Origin: G942493375 sp942493375
GTDB taxonomy: Bacteria; Armatimonadota; UBA5829
DNA length: 64,000 nucleotides
Reading direction: 5' to 3'
NCBI GenBank assembly: GCA_942493375.1
Contig: OW818698.1
Span: 1,426,001 to 1,490,000 of the forward strand
Part shown: positions 8,846 to 18,001 of the stretch, piece after piece
Layout of the letters: each line of letters begins with the position of its first letter
How positions within the stretch are numbered: the stretch's first letter is position 1
Notes under the pieces: generated by a model
Told to the model about the DNA's origin: nothing
Databases searched by the model: none
What the model saw: only the letters and a program-made list of their open reading frames with translations
Translations under genes and position numbers: made by a program

Positions 8846-9975
8846 AAGGCGTTTACTTCATCTATTGCTTCCCGAAACGCCATAATGTTTGCTTTGCATT
8901 TGTCATCGACTGTTGAGAATATCACATCTATACTCATATCGCGAAATTCTAAGTCTTCGGCGAACTGCCAAACCAGTTCTTTTATATAGCTGGGGAACTC
9001 ACGTTCGAAATCGATCTGCGGTTGGTGGATTGTCAATTGAATGTATGTATGCGGCAGCGACTTTCGAAGTTGCTTCATGAGCCCCGGGACTGCGCGGGTC
9101 TGCATCAGGACTATTCGGTCCTTATCGGGATATTCTCCAAAGACTTCATACAAATGCCTTGAGTCACCACAGGAATGGAGATTGCAGGGCGAGTTGCCGC
9201 ATTTCTCTGTTACTAATCTGTCAAAAGCCATCGCGTACTGGCGGTACATATCAGCTGAGACCAGGCAGGAATTGTCCCCACCCATGCTGCCCCAGCCGAT
9301 GCAGGGACGATCGTAGATAATGCACATGTAGTCTGAATAACTGGCACTAATTTCGAAGATTTTTTCTACCAGAGCTTCGGCAAGTTCCGGATCAGATGCA
9401 AGAGCTATCAGAAAGTCATTGCTGCCCATAAGAAATGAACCCAGGTCCAGGAAAGTGGAGAACACCCAAAAATAGTATGATTGATCGGTTCCGGGATGAG
9501 TCCATATCAGTTCCGTCCACGGCAATGGAAGATACGGGGCTTGCTCTTCTCCTACTATAGATTTGACTTCATTCCATTTTTGTATGTTCTCCTGGACCAA
9601 CTTATTCTGGCTCCAGTCGGGTATCAGCAGGCTTTGTAGCTCTTTTAGAGTGATGCCTTCCCAAACATGTTTTTTGTCATCCAGCCAAAACGATCCGCTT
9701 AGAGAGTCCCAGCGAGGATAGGATGCTCCAAAAGCTGAGGCGCAAATTACCCGGCCATCGTGCTGGGGAACTACGACTGATGGGTATGGATCAGGGCTAC
9801 CAATACCCACATCCCCAAGATGCTCATAAATCAGACGTGTCCGATCCTGGTTATATTGAATGATCTCATCCAGCGTCGATTCAAAGGGATGTGGAATACC
9901 ACGGCCCACTGCTTCCGGAATCCATGCACCTGTTGCCTGCAAACCTGACTGTATCTTTTGATGTTTGGTTTTCAT
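8836..9975 (-). CDS. URO-D fold protein, HxC type, stop codon inside a repeat
   Basis: 379 residues of the URO-D superfamily. H267-S-C269-G matches the His-x-Cys zinc signature of methyltransferase-type members, but I see no clear third Cys ligand downstream. Residues 221-245 (RPCIGWGSMGGDN) and LVSADMYRQYAMAFDRL are the usual family landmarks before the signature. It starts within the stop of the propeller gene 9972-11540 (ATGA), so the pair is translationally coupled. The last four codons and the TGA are read from the dispersed repeat at 8778-8845, which suggests that the original C-terminus was altered by insertion. The substrate is unknown; a methyl-transfer or decarboxylase-like role on a glycan product is inference. 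Confidence 0.86.
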   Translation of the reverse strand: MKTKHQKIQSGLQATGAWIPEAVGRGIPHPFESTLDEIIQYNQDRTRLIYEHLGDVGIGSPDPYPSVVVPQHDGRVICASAFGASYPRWDSLSGSFWLDDKKHVWEGITLKELQSLLIPDWSQNKLVQENIQKWNEVKSIVGEEQAPYLPLPWTELIWTHPGTDQSYYFWVFSTFLDLGSFLMGSNDFLIALASDPELAEALVEKIFEISASYSDYMCIIYDRPCIGWGSMGGDNSCLVSADMYRQYAMAFDRLVTEKCGNSPCNLHSCGDSRHLYEVFGEYPDKDRIVLMQTRAVPGLMKQLRKSLPHTYIQLTIHQPQIDFEREFPSYIKELVWQFAEDLEFRDMSIDVIFSTVDDKCKANIMAFREAIDEVNALSS

Positions 9976-11540
9976 TTTAACCTGCCTACGTACTTATCGA
10001 TGATATTCAATGCATACAAGCGTGGTGAGTCGTCCCCCAGCCTGTTCATCTGCACACAGAACCGCACAGTTTGTCCTCCGAGTTCAGCAAGAGACTTTCC
10101 TGGCCATTCTACCTGACAGTCCAGTCCATCTGAACCAGTAAGACTGCCGTCATCATAGCCAGGGATTGAGTGGAAGTTTTCGTCCAAAAGTTTTACTTTA
10201 ATACCTGTTATACCATCTGCATTAAATGTAAGCGCACAATCAATTGGCAGAGTGATCGCTGCTGAGCATACTGTTCCATCATTTGCATCCGGATTCAGTC
10301 CGAATGCTCCCCAGCGGTCGCGTGGGATGGTAGCAAGTGCTACTTCGCTTGAAGCATACTGATTCAAGTCCACATCATCCTCATGCCCACCGGCATTTCG
10401 CCAGCGGCCGTGGTAAATAAGGGTTTCATCTCCGACATTCAAAATACCGTTTGCCTGGCAGAGAATGGTGTGAAAATTGTAACCTGGAACGGGAGTTGCA
10501 AGGGAGTCTTCCCGAAGGATGAAACGATGGCCTTTGACAGGCTCACGAAAATGGATTCCATCGTTGGAAACCAGCAGGCCCAGATCACCTGATATCTGGT
10601 CGAAAGCGTTGTTGAAATCTGCATTGTGCCAGAGACCATAGAGTCCGACGCACACGTTGCCGAAACTCGCAGCCCCTACTCCCAGATGCACCTGGTCGTA
10701 AGTCCCATCGTGTCCCCGTTTGGCCGGGTCTTCAGGTTCGGTTGGTGCAAATGTTTCAACCAGCACATCCGGCCAGAAATCGAAGTCCGGTGAGACTCGC
10801 GCTACCCCGGTGCGACCGCAGGCATGTCCTCCTTCGGACCTGTAACCTTCGGTCTCTCCCATCACATGGTAATGGATAATATACATTCCGTTATGTTTGG
10901 TGAATGACGATGGCTCCAGAAACTGGTCTTTATAAGGGATTGCGGTCATAGTCCAGTTGATGCCATCGGGTGAAACTGCCAGCGCTACGGAGTTCCAGGT
11001 TCCATACTCCTCAATGACTTCCTCACACTGGTCTACAAAGAACTGGTATGTCATCTTATAACGACGGTTAGGGTTCGGATCATCCATATCCTTGATAACT
11101 ATTGCCGCACTCACCGATGTGTGGGGTAGATCAATCGCATTGTTGTCCAATGTCCCCTTAAATAACACCTGCCCAAGTGCCGGTTTGATCCAGTTGATCC
11201 CATCATCGCTTTCCGCATAACACAGGGGACCGCCGAATGTTTTGAAGTTTTCGGACTCTCCATGAAACCACCATGGGGCGTGCGCTACCTGTTTCATCTT
11301 CTCCGGAGGCCAGTCAGGGTTCTTCTCCCAGTGCCCGGCATAATACCACATGCGGTATTTGCCCTCATCGTACAAAACCGTTCCATAGAAATACGCGGCC
11401 AGATCATCCGGTGCTCCGCTGCCGAATGGACTCGGCCTGAGCACCGGTTCCTGCCGCACAGTTGGCTTGGTAAGATAGAGCCCGACATTCTTCCTGAACG
11501 GAAGAGAAACATCGTCGATTGCCAGGAGAAGCTTGCCCAT
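9972..11540 (-). CDS. GH32/43-like five-bladed propeller protein, copy 2
   Basis: 522 residues, no signal peptide, paralogous along its length to 7158-8705. It carries an extra short insertion near residue 85-100 (APWWFHGESENFKTFGG). Propeller marks are YRMWYYAGHW, PLCYAESDDGINWIKP, RVSPDFDFWPD and LLVSNDGIHFREP; a beta-sandwich follows from about 405. AAGGA lies six bases before the ATG. It overlaps the URO-D gene downstream by 4 bases, whereas copy 1 overlaps the GND-x-Y repeat gene in the same way; the propeller was duplicated but the downstream partner differs. Probable intracellular glycosidase or phosphorylase-like enzyme acting on an imported sugar; the specificity cannot be read. Confidence 0.87.
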   Translation of the reverse strand: MGKLLLAIDDVSLPFRKNVGLYLTKPTVRQEPVLRPSPFGSGAPDDLAAYFYGTVLYDEGKYRMWYYAGHWEKNPDWPPEKMKQVAHAPWWFHGESENFKTFGGPLCYAESDDGINWIKPALGQVLFKGTLDNNAIDLPHTSVSAAIVIKDMDDPNPNRRYKMTYQFFVDQCEEVIEEYGTWNSVALAVSPDGINWTMTAIPYKDQFLEPSSFTKHNGMYIIHYHVMGETEGYRSEGGHACGRTGVARVSPDFDFWPDVLVETFAPTEPEDPAKRGHDGTYDQVHLGVGAASFGNVCVGLYGLWHNADFNNAFDQISGDLGLLVSNDGIHFREPVKGHRFILREDSLATPVPGYNFHTILCQANGILNVGDETLIYHGRWRNAGGHEDDVDLNQYASSEVALATIPRDRWGAFGLNPDANDGTVCSAAITLPIDCALTFNADGITGIKVKLLDENFHSIPGYDDGSLTGSDGLDCQVEWPGKSLAELGGQTVRFCVQMNRLGDDSPRLYALNIIDKYVGRLK

Positions 11541-11549
11541 AATTAGTCC

Positions 11550-12563
11550 TTATGCACCATCCAACTGCTCCGGTGTCAGTTCATTCAGCAGAGGTTTGTT
11601 CTGCTGCAGACGCTGTATGTTCTGAGTGAAGATATCATATATACGCGGCAGAAAATACGGACTGCCGTTGGAGCCTGAGATGTGGGGGGTCATTATTACG
11701 TTTGGCATTGCCCATAGTGGATGCTCGGGAGGCATTGGATAGTAGTAGTGAGTGTCCAGAGCTGCTCCGGCAATCCAGTTTTCATTGAGTGCTGTTATAA
11801 GTGCCTGTTCCTGGATAATACCTCCCCGTGCCGGGTTCAATAAATACGCAGACGGTTTCATTGCACGGAGTTCAGTTTCACCGATAATGCCCCGGGAGGA
11901 ATCAGTCATCGGCAATGCCAGCACCAGAAAATCAATCCCTCCCAGGAACTCCATCTTCTGGTCCATGGTAAACTGCTTATCGGGGAGGATGCCTTCGGGA
12001 TCACCGGTAAAAGGAACGCAGTATGTGTTCTCACGCGACTTTATGCCTGACCGGGTCAGCACATGCACGTTCAGCCCCAGAGCTTTAGCCATTCTGGCTG
12101 TCTCTCTGGCAATGCCGCCATAACCCCAGAAACCTACCGTCGATCCGCGCAGTTCTGTCTGGAACCTCACACCACGGTCCCATATCCGGTTCTCCTGGTT
12201 CCGGATCATCCCCCGCAGATCACGCAGGCAGTTGATCATCATTGCAATATTCCACTCAGCAATCGGAACATCGAAAACCCCAAGCGCATTACATGCCCGG
12301 ATTCCACGCTGCGGCAGACCCAGTTTTACAAGCTGAGAGTAACCTGCAGACACAATCTGTATCAGTTTCAGATTGCGCATATCGTCCAGATTTGATGGAG
12401 GCAGCGAACACATCAACGCATCCACATCCGCCAGCATCTCAACAGGCAGCGGACGCGGTTCCTCCGGCTCAGGCATATCCACAACCTGCACACTCACCCC
12501 AGGAATACCCCGAAGCCTCTCCAAACCCTCATCAGACACACGCATATCTATTAGAATGTTCAT
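11550..12563 (-). CDS. D-2-hydroxyacid dehydrogenase-like protein lacking the catalytic Glu
   Basis: 337 residues, the usual length. N-terminal substrate domain with IVSAGYSQL, then an NAD-binding domain with GFWGYGGIA (residues 144-152; a GxGxxA form of the Rossmann loop). Of the catalytic triad, R246 (NPARGG) and H294 (TPHISG) are present, but where family members have DVFxxEP this protein reads D270-THYYYPMP, so the catalytic Glu is replaced by Y275. It may still bind NAD and reduce a 2-oxo acid weakly, or have a changed reaction. GAGG lies ten bases upstream of the ATG. It is 9 bases upstream of the propeller at 9972-11540 and probably in its operon, hinting at a sugar-acid pathway. Confidence 0.85.
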   Translation of the reverse strand: MNILIDMRVSDEGLERLRGIPGVSVQVVDMPEPEEPRPLPVEMLADVDALMCSLPPSNLDDMRNLKLIQIVSAGYSQLVKLGLPQRGIRACNALGVFDVPIAEWNIAMMINCLRDLRGMIRNQENRIWDRGVRFQTELRGSTVGFWGYGGIARETARMAKALGLNVHVLTRSGIKSRENTYCVPFTGDPEGILPDKQFTMDQKMEFLGGIDFLVLALPMTDSSRGIIGETELRAMKPSAYLLNPARGGIIQEQALITALNENWIAGAALDTHYYYPMPPEHPLWAMPNVIMTPHISGSNGSPYFLPRIYDIFTQNIQRLQQNKPLLNELTPEQLDGA

Positions 12564-12611
12564 TAAATACTGACCTCATTACATTTCATTGTTCAGAAAA
12601 CAACAAGCCCA

Positions 12612-12717
12612 ATTCCCCCTTTGAAGGGGGGCAGGGGGGATGTGAGTCTAGAAATCGGAGGTTGAAATAACCCCTTATCTCATGTTCACATCCCCCTACC
12701 CCCTTCAAAGGGGGAAT
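12612..12717. repeat. Inverted repeat with palindromic CCCCCTTTGAAGGGGG ends
   Basis: The arms 12612-12645 and 12686-12717 are near-exact reverse complements (both read ATTCCCCCTTTGAAGGGGG, then a second G run and ATGTGA), with two single-base length differences and one mismatch, around a 40-base centre. Each arm contains its own 16-base palindrome. It lies between two minus-strand genes, downstream of 12751-15804. No T tract follows, so it is not a plain Rho-independent terminator; a small non-coding mobile repeat is more likely, though it could still stop or slow transcription. Confidence 0.75.
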
Positions 12718-12750
12718 AAGGTTGAACTCACCTCAGCACTGAGTGCCTAT

Positions 12751-15700
12751 CTATTTTACAAGCTCAAGACATGTCCCTTCACCAGGTGCAAGGCGGATCT
12801 TTATGGCTGTGCAGTCTGGTATGCCTTTGGCTGGTTTGGATGGGACTATGCAGCGGGAACCTAACCCCAGATCGTATACTTTTTTGTATTTACCATCCAA
12901 TACGATCTCATCAGCAACAGTTTCGCTAAGTTGGGCGTTGGTTACGAAGAGATATCGGCGGCCTTTGGAGTCTGCACGGGTTACCAGTTCGAATTTGTGT
13001 TTTGTGCTTTTTGCTGATGGCGTACCTATTGCACTGGCAATAGCTTTATACAGCGTTCCTGTCACACCTGCTTCGGAATCAGGAAGCGACACTACTGATG
13101 ATTTATCCGGCACTGCAAATGCCATTCCTGGACCGAGTTTGTCGACATTAGGATCGATAAAGAGATTGAATGGTCCTGCGCTGACCAGAGCTGTTCCCTT
13201 GCCATATTGGGATGCAATCAATGCTGGTTTCCCTTTGATACTGGCTTTAAGTTTCGTCTGTTTGGCCCTGGGTTTGATCGACAAATCCCAACGCCAATCG
13301 GTTCCCCTGCCTTCTGTTCCGGTATATTTCCAGCTTACTTCACTGCCAAATACCTTCCTCATCAGTTCAGGATTACTGAATCCATAAGCATCCAGGACTC
13401 CAGGGACACCCTCTGCAATCAGAGTGCCACCGGCACTCGTCCACTTCACGAGCTTGTCTGCTAATCCCTTTGGGAAATATGTCATGTAGGGCAGGATTAC
13501 GACCTTAACACCTGCCAGTTTTTCACTTCCGTCCAGAATTACATCCTCCGGAACATACCTGAAATCCAGATCCCTGGTGCCGAGTAAGCGGTCCCAGCGC
13601 ATAAATCCGCGTTCATAAACCGGGTATGTAATCGACAGCGCTTCGAACGGATACTCATTTATCATCGATGTTGTAGGCACGATCAAGGCAATTTTGGGTT
13701 TTACGACCTCTGTGTTCTTCAGATATGGCCAGAATTCGCGTGCACGTTTCTTGCCAATAACGATTGAAGTTGCCGCTTCACGCACGAACGCACCGGTCCC
13801 GCCGTATCCATAATATTTTGAAGGCTGATGGACGTATGAGTTCTGCTCATCGAAGAAGTTGTGGTGATATCCCCAACCATCATAATCGCCAAACACATTA
13901 AGGATCTTCCTGCCCCACACCATTTTACGCCAGAGGCTCAGTTCTCCCGTCACCCTGTAATCATCTTCGGTCTTTGGCTCAATCATACGGGGGAATGTCC
14001 AGATGTATTCAGCTTCTATCGGTTGTTTCCCGGAATACAGACACAAACTGTAGTGCATGTTCAATGCTGCATAGCTGGGTGCCCAGTTGTTGTGATGGTC
14101 GTCAACAAAAGTGAGAGGGAGTTTTTTCCACAGCCGATTACTCGGGATGTTGCCGTTTATAAACGTTCCAGTCATCCCATTAAGCTCCGCCGCGATAGGT
14201 CGACCGGGATCTCCGGCCTGCAGACTTCCTATGGCCAATCCCATAAAATCAGTCCACGACTCAGTCCGGAACAGGTAGAACTCATATGACAGGGCATTTG
14301 GTTTGAATCCTGTAGTCTGGAATGGAGACTTTGGAAATTCTATAGATTCAAAACTCTGGTAAGATGTCTTCCATGCTTTGTTGAGCTTAGCAATGGTTCC
14401 GAATTTCTTTGCCATTTTTGCTCTAAACGCTTCGACAGCAAGCTTGTTATATCCAAGCACATCCTGATATCCCCCCAAAGCCCCCGGTTCCCATGTAATT
14501 TTGTCATACATAAAAAGACCCGGCATTGCAGTCCTGTAGTATTTGGCAACAGCGGTCAGATTGTCTGCCAGCAGAGACCGGACTGCCGGATGCCAAATAT
14601 TACTCATATCTGAATACTTGCCATCCGATTTACGCAAATAGAGCTCCGGGTCACTGCGTTGTTCCTCAGGAAGCAAATTGATATCGGCATATGCACACGC
14701 TGAAAGTCCTGTATTTGTCCATATTGGCTGCTTGAACAGATAATTCTGGTCCTGCATCAGCTTTTTTGCTTCTGAAAGCCTGGCAGGATCGACCTCATCC
14801 GGTATCCCGCGTGATTTCATTCGAGTCCCGCTGAATGATATGTCATGCATATCAAAGCACAGCGGAGCTTCTTTCACCAGGTCCATACCTGATGTTCCAA
14901 ATCCAAGAGAGGCAAAAAGCAGATCGCTTGGTCTGCCTTTACTATCCAGCGTTGTGTTCTTTTTGCGGTAGGGGATACCAAGGTCCTTATATTTACCATT
15001 CGGGTCAATTGCAGACATCAGCGACAGTACTTTCTTCTCAAGCGCTGCCTCTTTATTCTGCATTTGCTTTACTCTGGCGAACAATGCCTCTGCTTGAGTT
15101 GCCAATGCCTGGCAAGGAGCTCCACCAATGCCTTGTATCTGCTGCTCTTGATGACTGAAGTATATCTCACCATAGTCTGCTTCCCACTGACGGTTGAGTT
15201 CAATTATATCTATTATGCTGGCATCAAATGCTGAAGTGTCTGTTGCAGACTTTTTGTAAAATGAAGCCCGTTTGCACCGGTTTATCATATCTCGCAATAA
15301 ATGAACTTTAACCGTATGCCAGCTATATAGTGGATTTGCTTCAGCTAACGCCGTGCTGATGCGCTTCCATGCAGCATCGGCCTGCTGTTTCTGTTCTCCA
15401 GTAAGAATGCGAGCTGCGACCTTTGCTTCTGCATTTTTCAACTGGTTCTGAAGCTCGGGAGTTACGGTTTGGTCCTGTAATTGAGCTTCGAGGACCTGTT
15501 TTTGCAGCTTCAGCAGTTCAAGCTTTTCTTCGCTGACAACTTTGCGGACGTCCCAGTATTTAACCTCGCGCAGGTATCCATTTGCCAGGCTTTCCTCTCT
15601 GGTAGCATCGATCCAGCTGAGGTTTTCGCGGTTGATCGGAGGCCTGTCCGTGCCGGTCACCCGGTCAATTGCCTTAAGCTCTGCATTTGTCTGGTTGAGT

Positions 15701-15804
15701 CTGGCAGTCAGAGCATCTTTGTCTACAGTTGTCTGAGCAAGTATCGGACTGGATGCAATAACCAGTATCAACAAAAGAAAAACGGTTGTTCTATTCAAGT
15801 TCAT
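12751..15804 (-). CDS. Secreted GH42-like enzyme with helical N-terminal domain
   Basis: 1017 residues. Signal peptide 1-23 (ILAQ end). Residues about 25-290 are rich in Gln, Lys and Leu and look largely helical. A beta-galactosidase-like TIM barrel follows (about 320-690), with MYDKITWEPGALGG and FGTIAKLNKAWKTSYQSF, the latter resembling the GH42 substrate-loop region. Residues about 700-850 resemble the GH42 trimerisation/GATase-like domain (VVILPYMTYFPKGLADKL, GGTLIAEGVPGVLD). A small beta domain ends the protein. It starts in an ATGA overlap with the enolase-superfamily gene upstream and has GGAG five bases before the ATG. Likely an extracytoplasmic glycosidase of GH42 type or relatives; the catalytic Glu pair is not certain. 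Confidence 0.84.
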   Translation of the reverse strand: MNLNRTTVFLLLILVIASSPILAQTTVDKDALTARLNQTNAELKAIDRVTGTDRPPINRENLSWIDATREESLANGYLREVKYWDVRKVVSEEKLELLKLQKQVLEAQLQDQTVTPELQNQLKNAEAKVAARILTGEQKQQADAAWKRISTALAEANPLYSWHTVKVHLLRDMINRCKRASFYKKSATDTSAFDASIIDIIELNRQWEADYGEIYFSHQEQQIQGIGGAPCQALATQAEALFARVKQMQNKEAALEKKVLSLMSAIDPNGKYKDLGIPYRKKNTTLDSKGRPSDLLFASLGFGTSGMDLVKEAPLCFDMHDISFSGTRMKSRGIPDEVDPARLSEAKKLMQDQNYLFKQPIWTNTGLSACAYADINLLPEEQRSDPELYLRKSDGKYSDMSNIWHPAVRSLLADNLTAVAKYYRTAMPGLFMYDKITWEPGALGGYQDVLGYNKLAVEAFRAKMAKKFGTIAKLNKAWKTSYQSFESIEFPKSPFQTTGFKPNALSYEFYLFRTESWTDFMGLAIGSLQAGDPGRPIAAELNGMTGTFINGNIPSNRLWKKLPLTFVDDHHNNWAPSYAALNMHYSLCLYSGKQPIEAEYIWTFPRMIEPKTEDDYRVTGELSLWRKMVWGRKILNVFGDYDGWGYHHNFFDEQNSYVHQPSKYYGYGGTGAFVREAATSIVIGKKRAREFWPYLKNTEVVKPKIALIVPTTSMINEYPFEALSITYPVYERGFMRWDRLLGTRDLDFRYVPEDVILDGSEKLAGVKVVILPYMTYFPKGLADKLVKWTSAGGTLIAEGVPGVLDAYGFSNPELMRKVFGSEVSWKYTGTEGRGTDWRWDLSIKPRAKQTKLKASIKGKPALIASQYGKGTALVSAGPFNLFIDPNVDKLGPGMAFAVPDKSSVVSLPDSEAGVTGTLYKAIASAIGTPSAKSTKHKFELVTRADSKGRRYLFVTNAQLSETVADEIVLDGKYKKVYDLGLGSRCIVPSKPAKGIPDCTAIKIRLAPGEGTCLELVK

Positions 15805-17024
15805 CTTCTCTCCTCAGGCAAAATCTTACCCGGCACGCTGTTGTATTCCCCGCTGCCAGGCACAAATGGATAACGCTGCTTAGTCTCATCGGAAAGCGTA
15901 ATTCCCAATCCCGGTTTAGTCGGTGGGTATATGTATCCGTCACGCATTATGAACGAATCCCCCATAACATCCGCATGTAATGGCCCAAACGCCGGGGCTA
16001 CTTCAAATATTATAGTATTCGGCGCTGCAAATCCAGCATGGATGTTCTGCATAAGTGAGCCACCAGCCCCCCATGAGTGGGTAGCTACTTTTCTACCGCG
16101 TTTTTTGAGCATCTTTGCTACTTCCATAAATGTTCCAATACCACCTGTAAATGAGGCATCAGGCTGGGCTATATCAAAGGCATCCCGCTCAACAAAAACC
16201 TGCCATTCATATGTAGCAGTCAAGCACTCTCCTCCGGCAATCGGGGTAGTGGTCTCGCTGCAAAGCTGTGCATAGCCCCATGGGTCGGTATAGTGCAGGG
16301 GTTCCTCGAGGAAGAATAGGTTGTAAGGTTCAAGGGCTTTGGCTACTGCAATGGCTGCTTCTACTTTCCAGGTGCCGGCCGGACTGTTACCCATGTGTCC
16401 ATCCAGCATCACACATAGATCATCCCCAAAACGACTGCGGACAAACTCCAGCTTGCCAGCTTCAAAATCCGCAGCTTCGGACGGTTCCAGTGAGATTATC
16501 GAACCATCCTCTACTGTATGCGAACCGGCACCGAGTTTGACTCCTTTGAACCCCAGGGATGTGTAGAAATCGATTTTACCAGCGAGTTCATCCAGCGGAT
16601 AGTTCGATGGTCCCCCGGTTGCATATGCCAGCATCTTTTCATGCTTACAACCACCAAGTAATTCATGCACCGGCTTGCCTTCAAGCTTGCCTTTAAGGTC
16701 CCAGAGGGCTGCTTCAATGCCATTGATTACCGTCACTCCAAGGCCAACCCTGCACCAGAAGTTACCGCAGTGATACATCCGCTGCCAGAGAGTAGCGATG
16801 TCATCTACCCCCTGCCCTACCAGGATTGGTTTGAAGAACTCAACAACTTCCGGAACGATTTCAGGGTAGAAATATCCGGCATAGGTCTCTCCCAACCCGA
16901 TCAAACCGCTGTCAGTCGCAATCTCAATAAAAGCCGCACTCCGAACGTGCCTCGCCTTTGAGAGATAAGGGTCCAATGTACAGGGACCGGTAAGCAGGTG
17001 GGTTTTGACATCAGTTATTATCAT
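15801..17024 (-). CDS. Enolase superfamily (mandelate racemase subgroup) protein
   Basis: 407 residues, normal length. Capping domain about 1-125, then the barrel. The three metal ligands are visible as D208 (MLDGH), E240 (FFLEEP) and E266 (GGEC). The His-Asp dyad of the mandelate racemase subgroup is present as D289 (QPD) and H316 (THSWG). In the K-x-K motif at the end of the second strand only K163 remains (GVKLGAG); the second Lys is Gly. This predicts acid-sugar dehydratase-type chemistry on one face of the substrate rather than racemisation; the substrate is unknown. AGGAG sits 7 bases before the ATG. It is coupled by ATGA to the secreted GH42-like gene, so it may process a product of that enzyme. 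Confidence 0.88.
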   Translation of the reverse strand: MIITDVKTHLLTGPCTLDPYLSKARHVRSAAFIEIATDSGLIGLGETYAGYFYPEIVPEVVEFFKPILVGQGVDDIATLWQRMYHCGNFWCRVGLGVTVINGIEAALWDLKGKLEGKPVHELLGGCKHEKMLAYATGGPSNYPLDELAGKIDFYTSLGFKGVKLGAGSHTVEDGSIISLEPSEAADFEAGKLEFVRSRFGDDLCVMLDGHMGNSPAGTWKVEAAIAVAKALEPYNLFFLEEPLHYTDPWGYAQLCSETTTPIAGGECLTATYEWQVFVERDAFDIAQPDASFTGGIGTFMEVAKMLKKRGRKVATHSWGAGGSLMQNIHAGFAAPNTIIFEVAPAFGPLHADVMGDSFIMRDGYIYPPTKPGLGITLSDETKQRYPFVPGSGEYNSVPGKILPEERR

Positions 17025-17047
17025 TTCATTACTCCTGAATACGACAA

Positions 17048-17110
17048 AACATGGATGTACTGGATGAGCAGGATATATAATTTATCCTGTCTATCCTGTA
17101 TATCCATGTT
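17048..17110. repeat. Inverted repeat with AACATGGAT...CAGGATA arms
   Basis: Arms 17048-17075 and 17083-17110 are 28 bases each and reverse complementary with a few mismatches; the loop is 7 bases. The arm (AACATGGATG then CAGGATA) recurs as a single copy at 52851-52878. Located between the alpha/beta hydrolase and enolase-superfamily genes. Probably a dispersed non-coding element; no T tract. Confidence 0.72.
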
Positions 17111-17122
17111 AGAATATCCCTC

Positions 17123-17896
17123 TCAACTACCTGTGAAAACTTTCTGAAACCAGGCGGCGGCGTCTTCGTGCCATTCGGGGAAGCTTACGTGGCCGGGTGT
17201 CTGCAATAGGTGGAAAACTATATCCGGTTTTCTGACTTTTTTCCGGCTGGCAGCAGTGAGAGCTTCTACAAAAGCAACTGCTTTTTCGGTGCTGACTCTT
17301 TCATCTGCATTCCCGATATATATCCACGCATTCCTGTCAGCGAGTTTAGATGCCGACTCTTGTAATGCCAATTTAGCAACCAATGGATTGTCTTCCTGAC
17401 CTGTGAACTCACTTAAGGCAATCAGATCAGTTACCGGAGAGAATGCTGCTATCGCACGGATTTTAGGGTTTCCGACAGCTGCATGAAACGCCATAAATCC
17501 GCCGCGGGACGTGCCTGCAGCAGCAAATCTCTTGGGATCAGAAATACCGGTGCCAATAAGATGATCGACTACATCATTTATCCGCAGTCGAAACTCTGCG
17601 GTGATATCTTCATCAGCACTTGTGCGTGCCGCCCAACCGTCCAGTTCCGCAGGTTCATTCTCTCCCCTGTTAGAGCCATGGCATGGCAAGTCCAGCGAAG
17701 CCACATTCCACCCCTGGTCATGCAGCAACCTACCAACCACACAATAGGGTTCAGTGCTCAATGTGTCCTTACCGGACATAGCAAAAAGCAGCAACGTCGG
17801 CGCCGGTTTGCCGGTATGCACAGGCAGCATTGCAAACGAGGTACCAATTGCCGTGTGCGCAGATGATACTTTGTACTTTTTAGATAAATTCGCCAT
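17123..17896 (-). CDS. Alpha/beta hydrolase (dienelactone hydrolase-like)
   Basis: 257 residues without a signal peptide. Nucleophile elbow G-T-S130-R-G-G, acid D198 (IGNADER) and base H236 (TPGHVSFPEW) make a full catalytic triad in the right order. An oxyanion-type segment LLLFAMSGKD precedes. The size and shape suit a cytoplasmic or non-exported esterase or carboxymethyl-lactone-type hydrolase, perhaps removing acyl decorations from imported sugars; that role rests on the neighbours only. It lies 105 bases after the six-hairpin glycosidase gene and is read in the same direction. Confidence 0.86.
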   Translation of the reverse strand: MANLSKKYKVSSAHTAIGTSFAMLPVHTGKPAPTLLLFAMSGKDTLSTEPYCVVGRLLHDQGWNVASLDLPCHGSNRGENEPAELDGWAARTSADEDITAEFRLRINDVVDHLIGTGISDPKRFAAAGTSRGGFMAFHAAVGNPKIRAIAAFSPVTDLIALSEFTGQEDNPLVAKLALQESASKLADRNAWIYIGNADERVSTEKAVAFVEALTAASRKKVRKPDIVFHLLQTPGHVSFPEWHEDAAAWFQKVFTGS

Positions 17897-17921
17897 AAAA
17901 CCACCAGTTTAATTATGAGCT

Positions 17922-17995
17922 ATGAATTATGAAATTCTAGTTGAAAGTTGAAAGTGGAGAGTTGAAAGTTATTCAACACGAATTTCATAATTCAT
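17922..17995. repeat. Inverted repeat with internal GTTGAAAGT direct repeats
   Basis: ATGAATTATGAAATTC at 17922-17937 pairs exactly with 17980-17995. The segment between holds three copies of GTTGAAAG. It fills most of the spacer between the alpha/beta hydrolase and the glycosidase upstream. Low complexity; probably another dispersed element. Confidence 0.65.
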
Positions 17996-18001
17996 CATTC
18001 A

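Noticed and set aside
12743..13387. Plus-strand frame of over 200 codons opposite the GH42-like gene
   Set aside because: Composition is that of antisense sequence, and the opposite strand has clear GATase-like motifs and a start overlap with its neighbour.
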